DNA of 64,000 bases, from assembly GCA_021805565.1 (NCBI GenBank), contig JAJZFA010000015.1, positions 1-64,000 of the forward strand. The letters run 5' to 3'. A program made the translations under genes and the position numbers. Numbering within the stretch: the stretch's first letter is position 1; each line of letters starts with the position of its first letter. The DNA is from Pseudomonadota bacterium. Lineage in GTDB: Bacteria > Pseudomonadota > Alphaproteobacteria > Acetobacterales > Acetobacteraceae. A model generated the notes under the pieces. The model was not told the DNA's origin, did not search any database, and was given only the letters and a program-made list of their open reading frames with translations. Positions 9,086 through 16,722 of this stretch are shown here, piece by piece.

Positions 9086-10927
9086 ATGGCTTCGAACGAT
9101 AAGAATAAAGAAACGCCCCCCACGAACGCCCCCAGCACCGCCTTCATCGAAGGACAGGGGGTCCGAATCCCCGATGCGGCGGAACTCGGTCGCTCCATGG
9201 CCGATATCGCCGAACGATCGCAGCGCATCGTCGGAGAGTGGCTGAAACGCCAATCGCGGGCGGATCATACCGCCGATCCGCTGAATATTGGCCGGGCCTT
9301 TATGGAAATGACCACCAAACTCATCGCCAATCCAGCCCGCATGATGCAGGCCCAGCTCGGTTTTTGGCAGGACTACGTAACCCTGTGGCAAAATACCACC
9401 CGCCGGATCATGGGAATGGATACCGACCCGGTGATCGCCGCGGCCACCTCCGACAAGCGATTCAAGGACGAAGCCTGGAAGGAGAACGAGGTCTTCGACT
9501 TCATCAAGCAGTCGTATCTGCTGTCCGCCCGTTACGTTCAGGACGTGGTAACCCACGTCGATGGGCTGGACACAAAGACCGCGCAGAAAGTCGATTTCTA
9601 TTCGCGCCAGTTCATCGACGCGATGAGCCCGTCCAACTTCCTGCTGACCAACCCCGAAGTACTGCGCAAAACGGCCGAAACCGGCGGCGAGAACTTGCTG
9701 AAAGGCCTGAATAACCTGTTGGGCGACCTGGAGCGCGGCAAAGGCCAGCTTCGCATCAAGATGACCGACACCGATGCCTTTAAGGTCGGCGAAAACATCG
9801 GCGTGTCGCCTGGCAAGGTGGTGTTTCAGAACGAACTGATGCAGTTGATCCAGTATACGCCCTCGACCGAAAAGGTGCTGAAGCGCCCGCTGGTGATCGC
9901 GCCGCCGTGGATCAACAAGTTCTATATCCTGGATCTGCGGCCGAAAAACAGCTTCGTCCGCTGGGCGGTATCGCAGGGACATACGGTGTTTGTGATTTCC
10001 TGGGTCAACCCGGACGAGAAACTGGCCGAAAAGGGCTTCGAGGATTACCTCAAGGACGGCTTCCTCGCCGCGCTGGACGCCATCGAAGCCGCGACCGGCG
10101 AACGCGAGGTCAACGCAATCGGCTATTGCCTGGGCGGCACCCTGCTGGCCGCCACCCTGGCCTATATGACAGCCAAGGGCGACGACCGGATCAAAACCGC
10201 GACCTTCTTCGTGACCATGATGGACTTCCAGGAATCGGGCGAACTGGGCGTATTTATCGATGAGGAGCAGTTGCGGGCGCTGGAAGACAAGATGAACAAG
10301 CGCGGCTACCTGGAAGGCAGCGAGATGGCCAGCACCTTCAACATGCTGCGCGCCAACGACCTGATCTGGTCGTTCGTGGTCAATAACTATCTGATGGGCA
10401 ACGACCCGTTCCCGTTCGATCTGCTGTACTGGAACGCCGATTCCACCCGCATGCCGGCGCGGATGCACAGCTTTTACCTGCGGAAGATGTATCAGGAAAA
10501 CCTGCTGGCCAAGTCGAACGGAATCGAACTGGACGGCGTTCCGATCGATTTGGGAAGCATCAAGACGCCGGCGTATTTCCTCTCGACCCGCGAAGATCAT
10601 ATCGCGCCCTGGAAATCCACCTACCGCGGTACCCAACTGCTGGGCGGGCCAAAACGGTTCGTGCTGGCCGCGTCCGGCCACATCGCCGGGGTGGTGAACC
10701 CGCCCGAGGGCGGGAAATACGGCCACTGGATCAGCAAGGATCTGCCACCCGATCCAGATAGCTGGTTTCAAGGCGCCACCGAGATGGCCGGATCGTGGTG
10801 GCCCGACTGGCAACGCTGGATCCTGGCATCCAGCAAGGCGCAGGTGCCGGCGCGCCAGCCGGGCGACGGCAAATTGACGGCGATCGAAGAAGCACCGGGC
10901 AGCTATGTGCAGGTTAAACTGACATAA
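9086..10927 (+). CDS. phaC: Class I poly(3-hydroxyalkanoate) synthase
   Basis: About 613 residues from the ATG at 9086, chosen because AAAGGA (9072-9077) lies 8 bases upstream; an in-frame ATG at 9077 overlaps that site. It polymerises 3-hydroxyacyl-CoA into polyester granules. The PhaC N-terminal domain precedes an alpha/beta-hydrolase catalytic domain with the lipase-like box GYCLGG (nucleophile Cys348), Asp504 in EDHIAPW and His532 in SGHIAGVVNPP, the expected catalytic triad. The length and the absence of a PhaE/PhaR gene fit class I. No phaA, phaB or phasin gene is adjacent, so granule genes must be elsewhere. Confidence 0.97.
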   Translation: MASNDKNKETPPTNAPSTAFIEGQGVRIPDAAELGRSMADIAERSQRIVGEWLKRQSRADHTADPLNIGRAFMEMTTKLIANPARMMQAQLGFWQDYVTLWQNTTRRIMGMDTDPVIAAATSDKRFKDEAWKENEVFDFIKQSYLLSARYVQDVVTHVDGLDTKTAQKVDFYSRQFIDAMSPSNFLLTNPEVLRKTAETGGENLLKGLNNLLGDLERGKGQLRIKMTDTDAFKVGENIGVSPGKVVFQNELMQLIQYTPSTEKVLKRPLVIAPPWINKFYILDLRPKNSFVRWAVSQGHTVFVISWVNPDEKLAEKGFEDYLKDGFLAALDAIEAATGEREVNAIGYCLGGTLLAATLAYMTAKGDDRIKTATFFVTMMDFQESGELGVFIDEEQLRALEDKMNKRGYLEGSEMASTFNMLRANDLIWSFVVNNYLMGNDPFPFDLLYWNADSTRMPARMHSFYLRKMYQENLLAKSNGIELDGVPIDLGSIKTPAYFLSTREDHIAPWKSTYRGTQLLGGPKRFVLAASGHIAGVVNPPEGGKYGHWISKDLPPDPDSWFQGATEMAGSWWPDWQRWILASSKAQVPARQPGDGKLTAIEEAPGSYVQVKLT

Positions 10928-11023
10928 GGGGCATCGGCCATCGGTGGGTCGGCACGCCGGCAGCGCTGCCCGCCCGAGGCGGCAATACCGCCCCGGATCA
11001 TGGCAACGGCCGCCGGAACCGGG

Positions 11024-12178
11024 TTAACGCCTGCCCCGGAAAAATGCCGCGATTTCGTTCGCCAGGGCTTCCGGCTGTTCCATCGCCGCGAAGTGGCCGC
11101 CTTTTTTCATGACCGTCCAGCGCTGGATATTCGTGTACATCTGCTGCGCCACCGATCGCGGCGGGCGAATGATTTCCTTCGGAAACGCGCAATAGCCCAT
11201 CGGCACATCGACCGTCCCTCCGCTCGGTATTGGCCATTGGCCATGTAATCGAGCGTAATACGGCCAGAAAGAGGAGTTAATTGCGGCAGTAAACCAGTAA
11301 AGCGAAATATTCGCCAGCAGATGGTCGCGGCTGATGACCGAATCGGGGTCGCCGCCGCAGTCGGTCCAGGTGCGAAATTTCTCGGCGATCCAGGCAGCGA
11401 GGCCGGCCGGCGAATCGGTCAGGCCGTAAGCCAGGGTTTGCGGCCTGGTGCCCTGGATCCACTGATAACCGGTTTCCTCTTTCAGCCACACCGCGAGTTC
11501 GTCGAAATAGCGCCGTTCCTCGTCCGTCGGGTTCGCAGGCGGCGGACGGTCGCGTTGGATGGTCAGCAGATTGATGTGGATGCCGATCAAATTGTCCGGA
11601 TGCGAATGGCCCAGGCGCGACGCGGTGAAGGCGCCGTAATCGCCGCCCTGCGCGCCGTATCGCGTGTAACCAAGAACATCCACCATCAGCGACGCGAAGC
11701 AAGCGGCGATATCCTCGATACTGAACCGCTTCTGGTTGGGCGCGAACGACAACCCATAGCCGGGAAGCGAGGGCGCGATGACGGTGAAGGCATCGGCTGG
11801 ATCGCCGCCGAAACGGGCCGGATCGGTCAGGCGCGGAATGATGTCGATGAATTCGAACACCGATCCGGGCCAGCCGTGCATCAAAAGCAGCGGCGTGGGC
11901 GACGGCCCTTTTCCCGGCACGTGCAGGAAATGCAGATCGACATCCGGCATTTTGACCTTGAACTGCGGGAAGGCGTTCAGCGCCGCTTCGCTGGCTCGCC
12001 AGTCGAACCGGTCCTGCCAGTCCGCAACGAGCGATTTCATGTAGGCAAGGTCGGTGCCATAGGCCCAGGGCGCGTCCGGCGCCTGATCCGGAAACCGGGT
12101 GCGCGCCAGCCGATCTCGCAGATCGGCGATATCCTGACCGGGAATGGACAGTGTGAACGGCTTTGGTCGCGGCACCAT
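11024..12178 (-). CDS. Epoxide hydrolase (EHN-domain alpha/beta hydrolase)
   Basis: A 384-residue protein starting at the ATG at 12176-12178, preceded by GAAGGGAG. Residues 1-110 match the epoxide-hydrolase N-terminal domain, then the oxyanion-hole motif HGWPGS (101-106), nucleophile Asp180 in GAQGGDYGAF, and a C-terminal catalytic His362 in GGHFAAMEQPE. The use of Asp rather than Ser as nucleophile and the HGWPG motif mark microsomal-type epoxide hydrolases. It probably hydrolyses an epoxide to a diol; the physiological substrate is unknown. It converges with phaC and diverges from a decayed TPR gene. Confidence 0.9.
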   Translation of the reverse strand: MVPRPKPFTLSIPGQDIADLRDRLARTRFPDQAPDAPWAYGTDLAYMKSLVADWQDRFDWRASEAALNAFPQFKVKMPDVDLHFLHVPGKGPSPTPLLLMHGWPGSVFEFIDIIPRLTDPARFGGDPADAFTVIAPSLPGYGLSFAPNQKRFSIEDIAACFASLMVDVLGYTRYGAQGGDYGAFTASRLGHSHPDNLIGIHINLLTIQRDRPPPANPTDEERRYFDELAVWLKEETGYQWIQGTRPQTLAYGLTDSPAGLAAWIAEKFRTWTDCGGDPDSVISRDHLLANISLYWFTAAINSSFWPYYARLHGQWPIPSGGTVDVPMGYCAFPKEIIRPPRSVAQQMYTNIQRWTVMKKGGHFAAMEQPEALANEIAAFFRGRR

Positions 12179-12297
12179 GGCTTGCTCCCTTCGTGATCTA
12201 TTTAGTCGCCAGCATGCGCGTGGCCACGAACCGGTCAAGCCCGGTGTTCCGCGATTGTCGTGTTGCAGCCGGACCCGGAAGATCGTTCAAATGCGGC

Positions 12298-12900
12298 ATG
12301 GCGATCGAATCAATCTTGACGGACGCCCGCGCCCTGATGGCCGCCAACCAATTCGCCGGTGCGCTCGCGCTGCTGGACCCTGCCCGGCAACGCGCTCCGC
12401 ACCATGCCGGGTTGGCCCTGTTGTTCGCCGATGCCCTCCACGCATCCGGCCAGTTGCGCGCGGCCACGGACGCCTATGCGGTTGCGTTACGGATCGACGA
12501 CGCCTCGGCCGATGGATGATTCGCCGCCGGGTGCGCGCATCTCGCGCTACAGGCGGCGGGTGCGGCCGAGGCGTGTCTTGCGCGTGCCGCCGCGCTGGCA
12601 CCGCGATCCGGCCCCGTTCTGTACAATCTCGCGAAAGCCCGGTTCGGTTTGGGCCGGATCGAGAATGCGATCGCCCTGTTCGAACAGGTGGCCGGACTCG
12701 ACCCGGATCTGGCCACGATGGCCCTGGCCAGCATTGCGTGCATTATCCCCGGCGATCCTGCATCGGATCACGCCGCCGTTCTGCACGCCCGGAGCCGCTG
12801 GGTCCGGACGGTTTTACTCCGCCCGGCGGTGACACCGATCTCGGCTGTTCCAGCGTCCGGCCGCAAGCTTCGCATTGGATATCTGTCCGCATCCGCCACG
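12298..12900 (+). pseudogene. Decayed TPR protein gene (glycosyltransferase-41/SPINDLY-like N-terminus)
   Basis: In one frame from the ATG at 12298 there is a TPR-like helical repeat protein (ALMAANQFAGALALLDPARQ, LLFADALHASGQLRAATDAYAVALRID), interrupted by TGA at 12517-12519 where a tryptophan codon would fit. After the stop the same frame continues with two more TPR-like units (AAEACLARAAALAP, LAKARFGLGRIENAIALFEQ) and ends in GRKLRIGYLSA, which resembles the start of the C-terminal domain in O-GlcNAc-transferase-like TPR proteins. Homology stops there and an IS630 scrap follows in another frame. The gene is therefore doubly broken: a nonsense codon and loss of the whole catalytic half. 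Confidence 0.65.
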
Positions 12901-13020
12901 GCACGATTACGGGTATGAGTGTGATGGTAACGCCAATCTGTTCATGATGGTCGCGCCGCTGGAAGGCGGCGGCGTGTCAAAATGACCAATCGCCACGCCG
13001 CGGATGCCCGCGTCAAGCCA
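12887..13020 (+). mobile_element. IS630-family transposase remnant
   Basis: A short piece of IS630-type transposase can be read: HDYGYECDGNANLFMMVAPLEG (frame of 12902), then after a one-base shift RRRVKMTNRHAADAR. Intact members read like DYEYERxGTANLFMxxEPLxGWRHVKVTxRHTAxDYAHVL. Only about 40 residues survive, without the DDE residues or terminal repeats. It directly abuts the truncated TPR gene, suggesting that insertion followed by deletion removed the rest. Confidence 0.65.
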
Positions 13021-13042
13021 AAGCGGTGGCATCCATCATTAT

Positions 13043-13073
13043 GACCGGGTCGGCGTTCGAACGCCGCCCGGTC
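13043..13073. repeat. 31-base palindrome
   Basis: GACCGGG-T-CGGCGTTC is followed immediately by GAACGCCGCCCGGTC, giving a near-perfect 15-bp inverted repeat with a single extra T and no loop. It lies between the IS630 scrap and the LivK-like gene. It could be an operator, a terminator stem or part of the lost element. Confidence 0.5.
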
Positions 13074-13200
13074 CGGACAAAGGCACGGCGTGTCGTATCC
13101 GGTCAGGACAAGCGATGAATTGTGGTGCTTTTGCCGCCGCGGGGTTAGGCTTGCGCCATACTACGCTGTCTGCGCGGCTTTATCGTTACGGGGATGCTCA

Positions 13201-14322
13201 ATGCTCAAAAAAACCATGTTCACCGGACTTCTGGGGGCTGTGACGACGTTCGCCATCGCCGTGACCGGCGCGCCAACGTCGGCGCTGGCGCAAATTCACA
13301 TCGCCGCCGCTGGCCCGATGACCGGCGAATACGCCGCCTTCGGGGAGCAGATGAAGAACGGCGCCGAACAGGCCGTGGCCGACATCAACAAGGCCGGCGG
13401 CGTGCTGGGTCAGAAACTGATCCTGGATATCGGCGACGATGCCTGCGATCCCAAACAGGCCGTGTCGGTGGCGAACCAGCTCGCGTCCAAGGGCGTCAAG
13501 CTGGTGGCCGGGCATTATTGTTCCGGCAGTTCGATCCCCGCGAGCAAAGTGTATGCCGAGGAAGGCATCCTGGAAATTTCCCCCGCCTCGACCAACCCCG
13601 CGTACACCGATAACGGAAGCTGGAACACATTCCGCGTCTGCGGCCGCGACGACGCACAAGGGAAAGTCGCCGGCGACTATCTCGCCAGCTATTTCAAGGA
13701 TGAGAAGATCGCCATCCTGAACGACAATTCCGCCTACGGGAAAGGCCTTGCGGATGAAACGGCGAAGGCGCTGCACGCCGCCGGCGGCAAGGAAACGCTG
13801 GCCGCTGCCTATACCCCGGGCGAGAAAGATTACTCATCGCTGGTCAGCCGCCTGAAGCAGGCCGGCGTGACGGTCATCTACCTCGGCGGCTATCATACCG
13901 AGGCCGGATTGATCGTCCGTCAGGCCAAGGAGCAGGGGCTGAAGGCCACGTTGATCGGCGGCGACGCGCTGGTGACCAACGAATTCTGGCAGATCGCCGG
14001 CGATGCCGGAACCGGGACGATGATGACATTTCCACCCGATCCGCGGCTGATGAAGTCGGCGGCCGATGCAGTGAAGGAGTTCAAGGCCAAGAAGGTCGAT
14101 CCGGAGGGTTACGTGCTCTATACGTACGCCGCGATTCAGGTGTGGGCCGATGCGGTGAAAAAGACTGGCACCACCGACCCGAAAAAAGTGGCTGCGGCGC
14201 TGAAAGCGACCGGGGATTGGCCGACGGTTCTGGGTCCGGTCAGCTTCGACAAGAAGGGCGACACAACGAGCGGCGGCTATGTTTTCTACATGTGGAAGAA
14301 CGGCGTTTACGCCGAAATGTAG
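13201..14322 (+). CDS. livK: Branched-chain amino acid ABC transporter substrate-binding protein (LivK-like)
   Basis: A 373-residue binding protein starting at the ATG at 13201, with GGGGA six bases upstream. A signal peptide (MLKKTMFTGLLGAVTT... with cleavage near TSALAQ, residues 26-29) precedes the classical LivJ/LivK core: IHIAAAGPMTGEYAAFGEQMKNGAEQ, DDACDPKQAVSVANQL, GHYCSGSSIPASKVY, SPASTNPAYTD and the hinge-region NDNSAYGKGLADE. This is closer to genuine Leu/Ile/Val binding proteins than the other binding proteins in the window. Still, no livHMGF genes are adjacent. A strong hairpin with a T-run about 100 bases after the stop may end the transcript. Confidence 0.92.
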   Translation: MLKKTMFTGLLGAVTTFAIAVTGAPTSALAQIHIAAAGPMTGEYAAFGEQMKNGAEQAVADINKAGGVLGQKLILDIGDDACDPKQAVSVANQLASKGVKLVAGHYCSGSSIPASKVYAEEGILEISPASTNPAYTDNGSWNTFRVCGRDDAQGKVAGDYLASYFKDEKIAILNDNSAYGKGLADETAKALHAAGGKETLAAAYTPGEKDYSSLVSRLKQAGVTVIYLGGYHTEAGLIVRQAKEQGLKATLIGGDALVTNEFWQIAGDAGTGTMMTFPPDPRLMKSAADAVKEFKAKKVDPEGYVLYTYAAIQVWADAVKKTGTTDPKKVAAALKATGDWPTVLGPVSFDKKGDTTSGGYVFYMWKNGVYAEM

Positions 14323-14418
14323 TAGGTTGAAAGCTGTAGCGGCGGTTCGGACCAATCCGGGCTGCCGCGTGGGCCGTCTTGCCGGAATATGCTCAGATCT
14401 CAGTCATCCCGACGGGTG

Positions 14419-14471
14419 TCATACCAAGCCACGCCGATCCATGAAGAACGGATCGGCGTGGCTTGGTATGA
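14419..14471. repeat. 22-bp perfect hairpin with ATACCAA/TTGGTAT ends (palindromic repeat, possible terminator)
   Basis: Arms at 14419-14440 and 14450-14471 are exact complements (22 bp) around a 9-base loop. The core ends are ATACCAAGC and GCTTGGTAT. A run of seven T follows almost at once (from 14474), so on the plus strand it could act as an intrinsic terminator for livK. The same terminal sequence recurs in the next palindrome and at 62159-62191, so it is also a member of a dispersed palindromic repeat family. Confidence 0.75.
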
Positions 14472-14481
14472 GTCTTTTTTT

Positions 14482-14509
14482 GCGCGCCGCCGCATCCAAC
14501 CCGGCGCGC
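14482..14509. repeat. Short GC hairpin between the two TTGGTAT palindromes
   Basis: GCGCGCCG at 14482-14489 and CGGCGCGC at 14502-14509 form an 8-bp stem with a 12-base loop. Its position between two larger palindromes gives the whole 14419-14561 block a composite, BIME-like architecture. Confidence 0.5.
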
Positions 14510-14561
14510 GATACCAAGCGGCGGAAGAATGGAAGGGCCATTCTTTCCGCCGCTTGGTATC
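14510..14561. repeat. Second ATACCAA/TTGGTAT palindrome
   Basis: ATACCAAGCGGCGGAAGAATGG (14511-14532) pairs with the sequence at 14538-14560 along its whole length, with one bulged T in the right arm. The right half (CCATTCTTTCCGCCGCTTGGTAT, over 20 bases in all) aligns well with the right half of the palindrome at 62159-62191, including the CATTCTTT stretch. Confidence 0.7.
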
Positions 14562-14670
14562 AGTCCCAACGAGTAGGGAGCAGACGCTGCATGGCGATGG
14601 GCGCACACTGCCTGACGCAAGAGAGCGAAATAACGATCAAACCGGTGATCGGCCTTTACGGCCGTCGATA

Positions 14671-15486
14671 TCAGGCCGGCTGGTGCCCAGGCGACACCGC
14701 CCTTTTCCGGCGATACCTAATCAACCCGACGCCGGCGCTTCCCAGAGCGAGCAATGTCAGACTAACGGGTTCAGGCACCGGTTGTCCGACCAGAAACTCA
14801 AACGCGGGGTTGCCGTTGTTATCGGACGCCTGAACCGTGGTGAATGCGGTGGGGAGCGATATGCGAAGCGCGGCGTTCTGGTTAAAAACACCGCCGGCGC
14901 CGATGATCGTCGTACCGGTGAACGTCGCAATCGGCGTCCCGCCACACGAACTACCGGTACAGGCGCCGCTGCCCCAGAATGTCAGCGTATCGCCCGAACC
15001 GATAGTGCCCCACAGCATCTGCAATTTGGTCTGTGGAACGGAATAAGTCATTGTCACGGTCCCGACGCTTGCCGAGTTTCCCTCCGCCACGAGATAGTTC
15101 AGCAAGTTGAACCCAGAGATCGGCGATGCTGCTACGTTCGGAACATTGCCCGCATACACACCGGACGTGTAGGTGGTGGACCCAGAGAATGCGATTTGAT
15201 TAATTTCGGTCCCGGCAGGTGCCGGCAGCCCGCCACCCAGATTGGTTGTCAGCGTCGCCGAACTGACGAACCCCGATGTGCTGGAGGTGCCGAGCGCCAG
15301 TAGCCCGAAACTCACTTGGGAGATATTTGAAATATTATTATTATAGACGGTGACGGTTTGGGCGGATGCGGTGCCCAGAGTCGCACCCAGGGCACCCAAG
15401 GCATAGACCGCCACGCGCCGCATGGTCGCAGCCACCGTCGTTGCTGTCAGGGCGAGCGTCTCATACGGTTTAACAGGTGACTGCAT
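14671..15486 (-). CDS. PEP-CTERM sorting-domain protein, secreted
   Basis: About 271 residues from the ATG at 15484-15486, which has GGAG six bases upstream; an internal ATG at 15421-15423 would give a more compact signal peptide. Hydrophobic segment VAVYALGALGATLGTASAQ is the export signal. The mature part is rich in Gly, Ser, Thr and Asn with beta-strand-like segments and one Cys pair (GACTGSSCGG). The C-terminus has the tripartite PEP-CTERM signal: VPEPVSL, a hydrophobic helix (LTLLALGSAGVGLI) and a basic tail (RYRRKR). Such proteins are processed by an exosortase (EpsH/XrtA family), often in exopolysaccharide producers. No exosortase gene is in the window. The function of the ectodomain is unknown. 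Confidence 0.85.
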   Translation of the reverse strand: MQSPVKPYETLALTATTVAATMRRVAVYALGALGATLGTASAQTVTVYNNNISNISQVSFGLLALGTSSTSGFVSSATLTTNLGGGLPAPAGTEINQIAFSGSTTYTSGVYAGNVPNVAASPISGFNLLNYLVAEGNSASVGTVTMTYSVPQTKLQMLWGTIGSGDTLTFWGSGACTGSSCGGTPIATFTGTTIIGAGGVFNQNAALRISLPTAFTTVQASDNNGNPAFEFLVGQPVPEPVSLTLLALGSAGVGLIRYRRKRAVSPGHQPA

Positions 15487-15773
15487 CAAGCGCTCCAGCT
15501 TACAGCGTTGTATTGACGGCAGATCCGTTCACGGAGAATCCGATATCCAGGCAGAACGGAGCTAAAACCGACCAAACCACCATCCCTCCGAAATTAATAT
15601 TAAGATAATCAGGAATGTGGCCGCATGTCAAGAATGAATGACCGCGAATTCACACAAAATGGTTACAGTCTCGATTTTTTCATCTTCCGTCGCCGCGCCG
15701 GTCCACCGGCCAACAGACCGGACGCCGGCGCGTGTCATTGCCGGCAGCCGGGATGGCGCTCTCGGACTCGCCG

Positions 15774-16283
15774 TCAGGACTCGCCTGCTACCTTGTGATA
15801 ACCGCGGCCATAATAAATCAGCCCCTCATGCGCCTTGCCGGTGCGTACCGCCTCGACAGAACAGAAAAACACGTCGTGGGTGCCAACCTCCACGACCTGC
15901 GTAATGCGGCAGTCGAATACAACAACGGCCTGATCCAGCACCGGCGCGCCGGTTTCCATCCGGTGCCAGGCATATCCGTCGAACCGCTCGTTCATCGTGT
16001 GCTGCGTCATGCCGGCGAAGACCGGCGACAGTCCTTCCTGAGCCGGGGTCAGCGTATTCACGCACAGCACGCCGTTTGCCCGCATCGCGGGGTATGAATC
16101 GTTGCTGCGGTTGGCACACACCAGCAGGGTAGGGGGCGAGTCCGTCACGCTGGTCACCGCGCTGGCGGTAAAGCCCGCCCGGCCGCCCGGCCCGTCCGTG
16201 GTGATCACGTTGACCGCGGCGCCCAGACGGGCCATCGCCTCGCGATAGGCTTGCTTTTCCACCGGCACGTCACCGTCCTCCAT
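15774..16283 (-). CDS. Flavin reductase family protein (HpaC/RutF-like)
   Basis: A 169-residue NAD(P)H:flavin oxidoreductase of the flavin reductase like-domain family. Recognisable segments are YREAMARLGAAVNVITTDGPGGRAGFTASAVTSVTDSPPTLLVCANR, the flavin-binding region, then GVLCVNTLTPAQEGLSPVFAGM and the C-terminal LIYYGRGYHKV. Members supply reduced FMN/FAD to two-component monooxygenases. No partner oxygenase is adjacent; the LLM monooxygenases at 41471 and 58821 are possible clients but only by speculation. Translation probably starts at the ATG at 16281-16283. Confidence 0.88.
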   Translation of the reverse strand: MEDGDVPVEKQAYREAMARLGAAVNVITTDGPGGRAGFTASAVTSVTDSPPTLLVCANRSNDSYPAMRANGVLCVNTLTPAQEGLSPVFAGMTQHTMNERFDGYAWHRMETGAPVLDQAVVVFDCRITQVVEVGTHDVFFCSVEAVRTGKAHEGLIYYGRGYHKVAGES

Positions 16284-16722
16284 CGCTCCGGTTCTCGTTA
16301 TGCATCAGCTTCATGTCAGAGACCAGACGACCGGACGATATGTGCTGAGCAAATACCTGGAAACAGGGTTATACCCGGCCCCATGTACCACCTGCTGTTG
16401 TTCCCGCCGCTGTTTGTAATCGCCGCTGCCGGTTTTGCTCGGTCAGATCGCCCCGTACCCGCCTGCCCGCGGCGGCATGGAGCCGCGGTCCGATGACTTT
16501 CGGCTTATATCGCCACTTGGAAACTGTGCCCGCTTGCGCCGACGGATGCGCCAGGATCCCGAAACGGCGGATTTTCAGGCGGTCAGCCACCGGAGCGATG
16601 CGGCAGGCAAACACGGATGCGGCGCCGTTTCCGCACCCGATCCCAGGCGGCGCCTGCCAGGGCGGCATGACAACCCACGTCACGATCGCACGGCCGGACC
16701 CGGTCGACGGATCGTGCGCCTG
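16284..16722. other. Intergenic region of about 440 bases
   Basis: Divergent spacer between the flavin reductase gene and the MFS gene. A short plus-strand frame starting MYHLLLFPPLFVIAAAGFA (16383 onward) could encode a tiny hydrophobic peptide, but it has no convincing support. The frame of the MFS gene stays open upstream but the Arg/Pro-rich composition looks non-coding. No RNA or repeat is recognised. Confidence 0.4.

Noticed and set aside
8984-10813. A 609-codon minus-strand frame opposite phaC
   Set aside because: The sense strand shows the full PHA synthase triad. The antisense product has no recognisable domain and is a codon-bias artefact.
16383-16499. Small hydrophobic peptide before the MFS gene
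   Set aside because: Only about 38 codons, no clear ribosome binding site and a Pro/Arg-rich second half; insufficient support.
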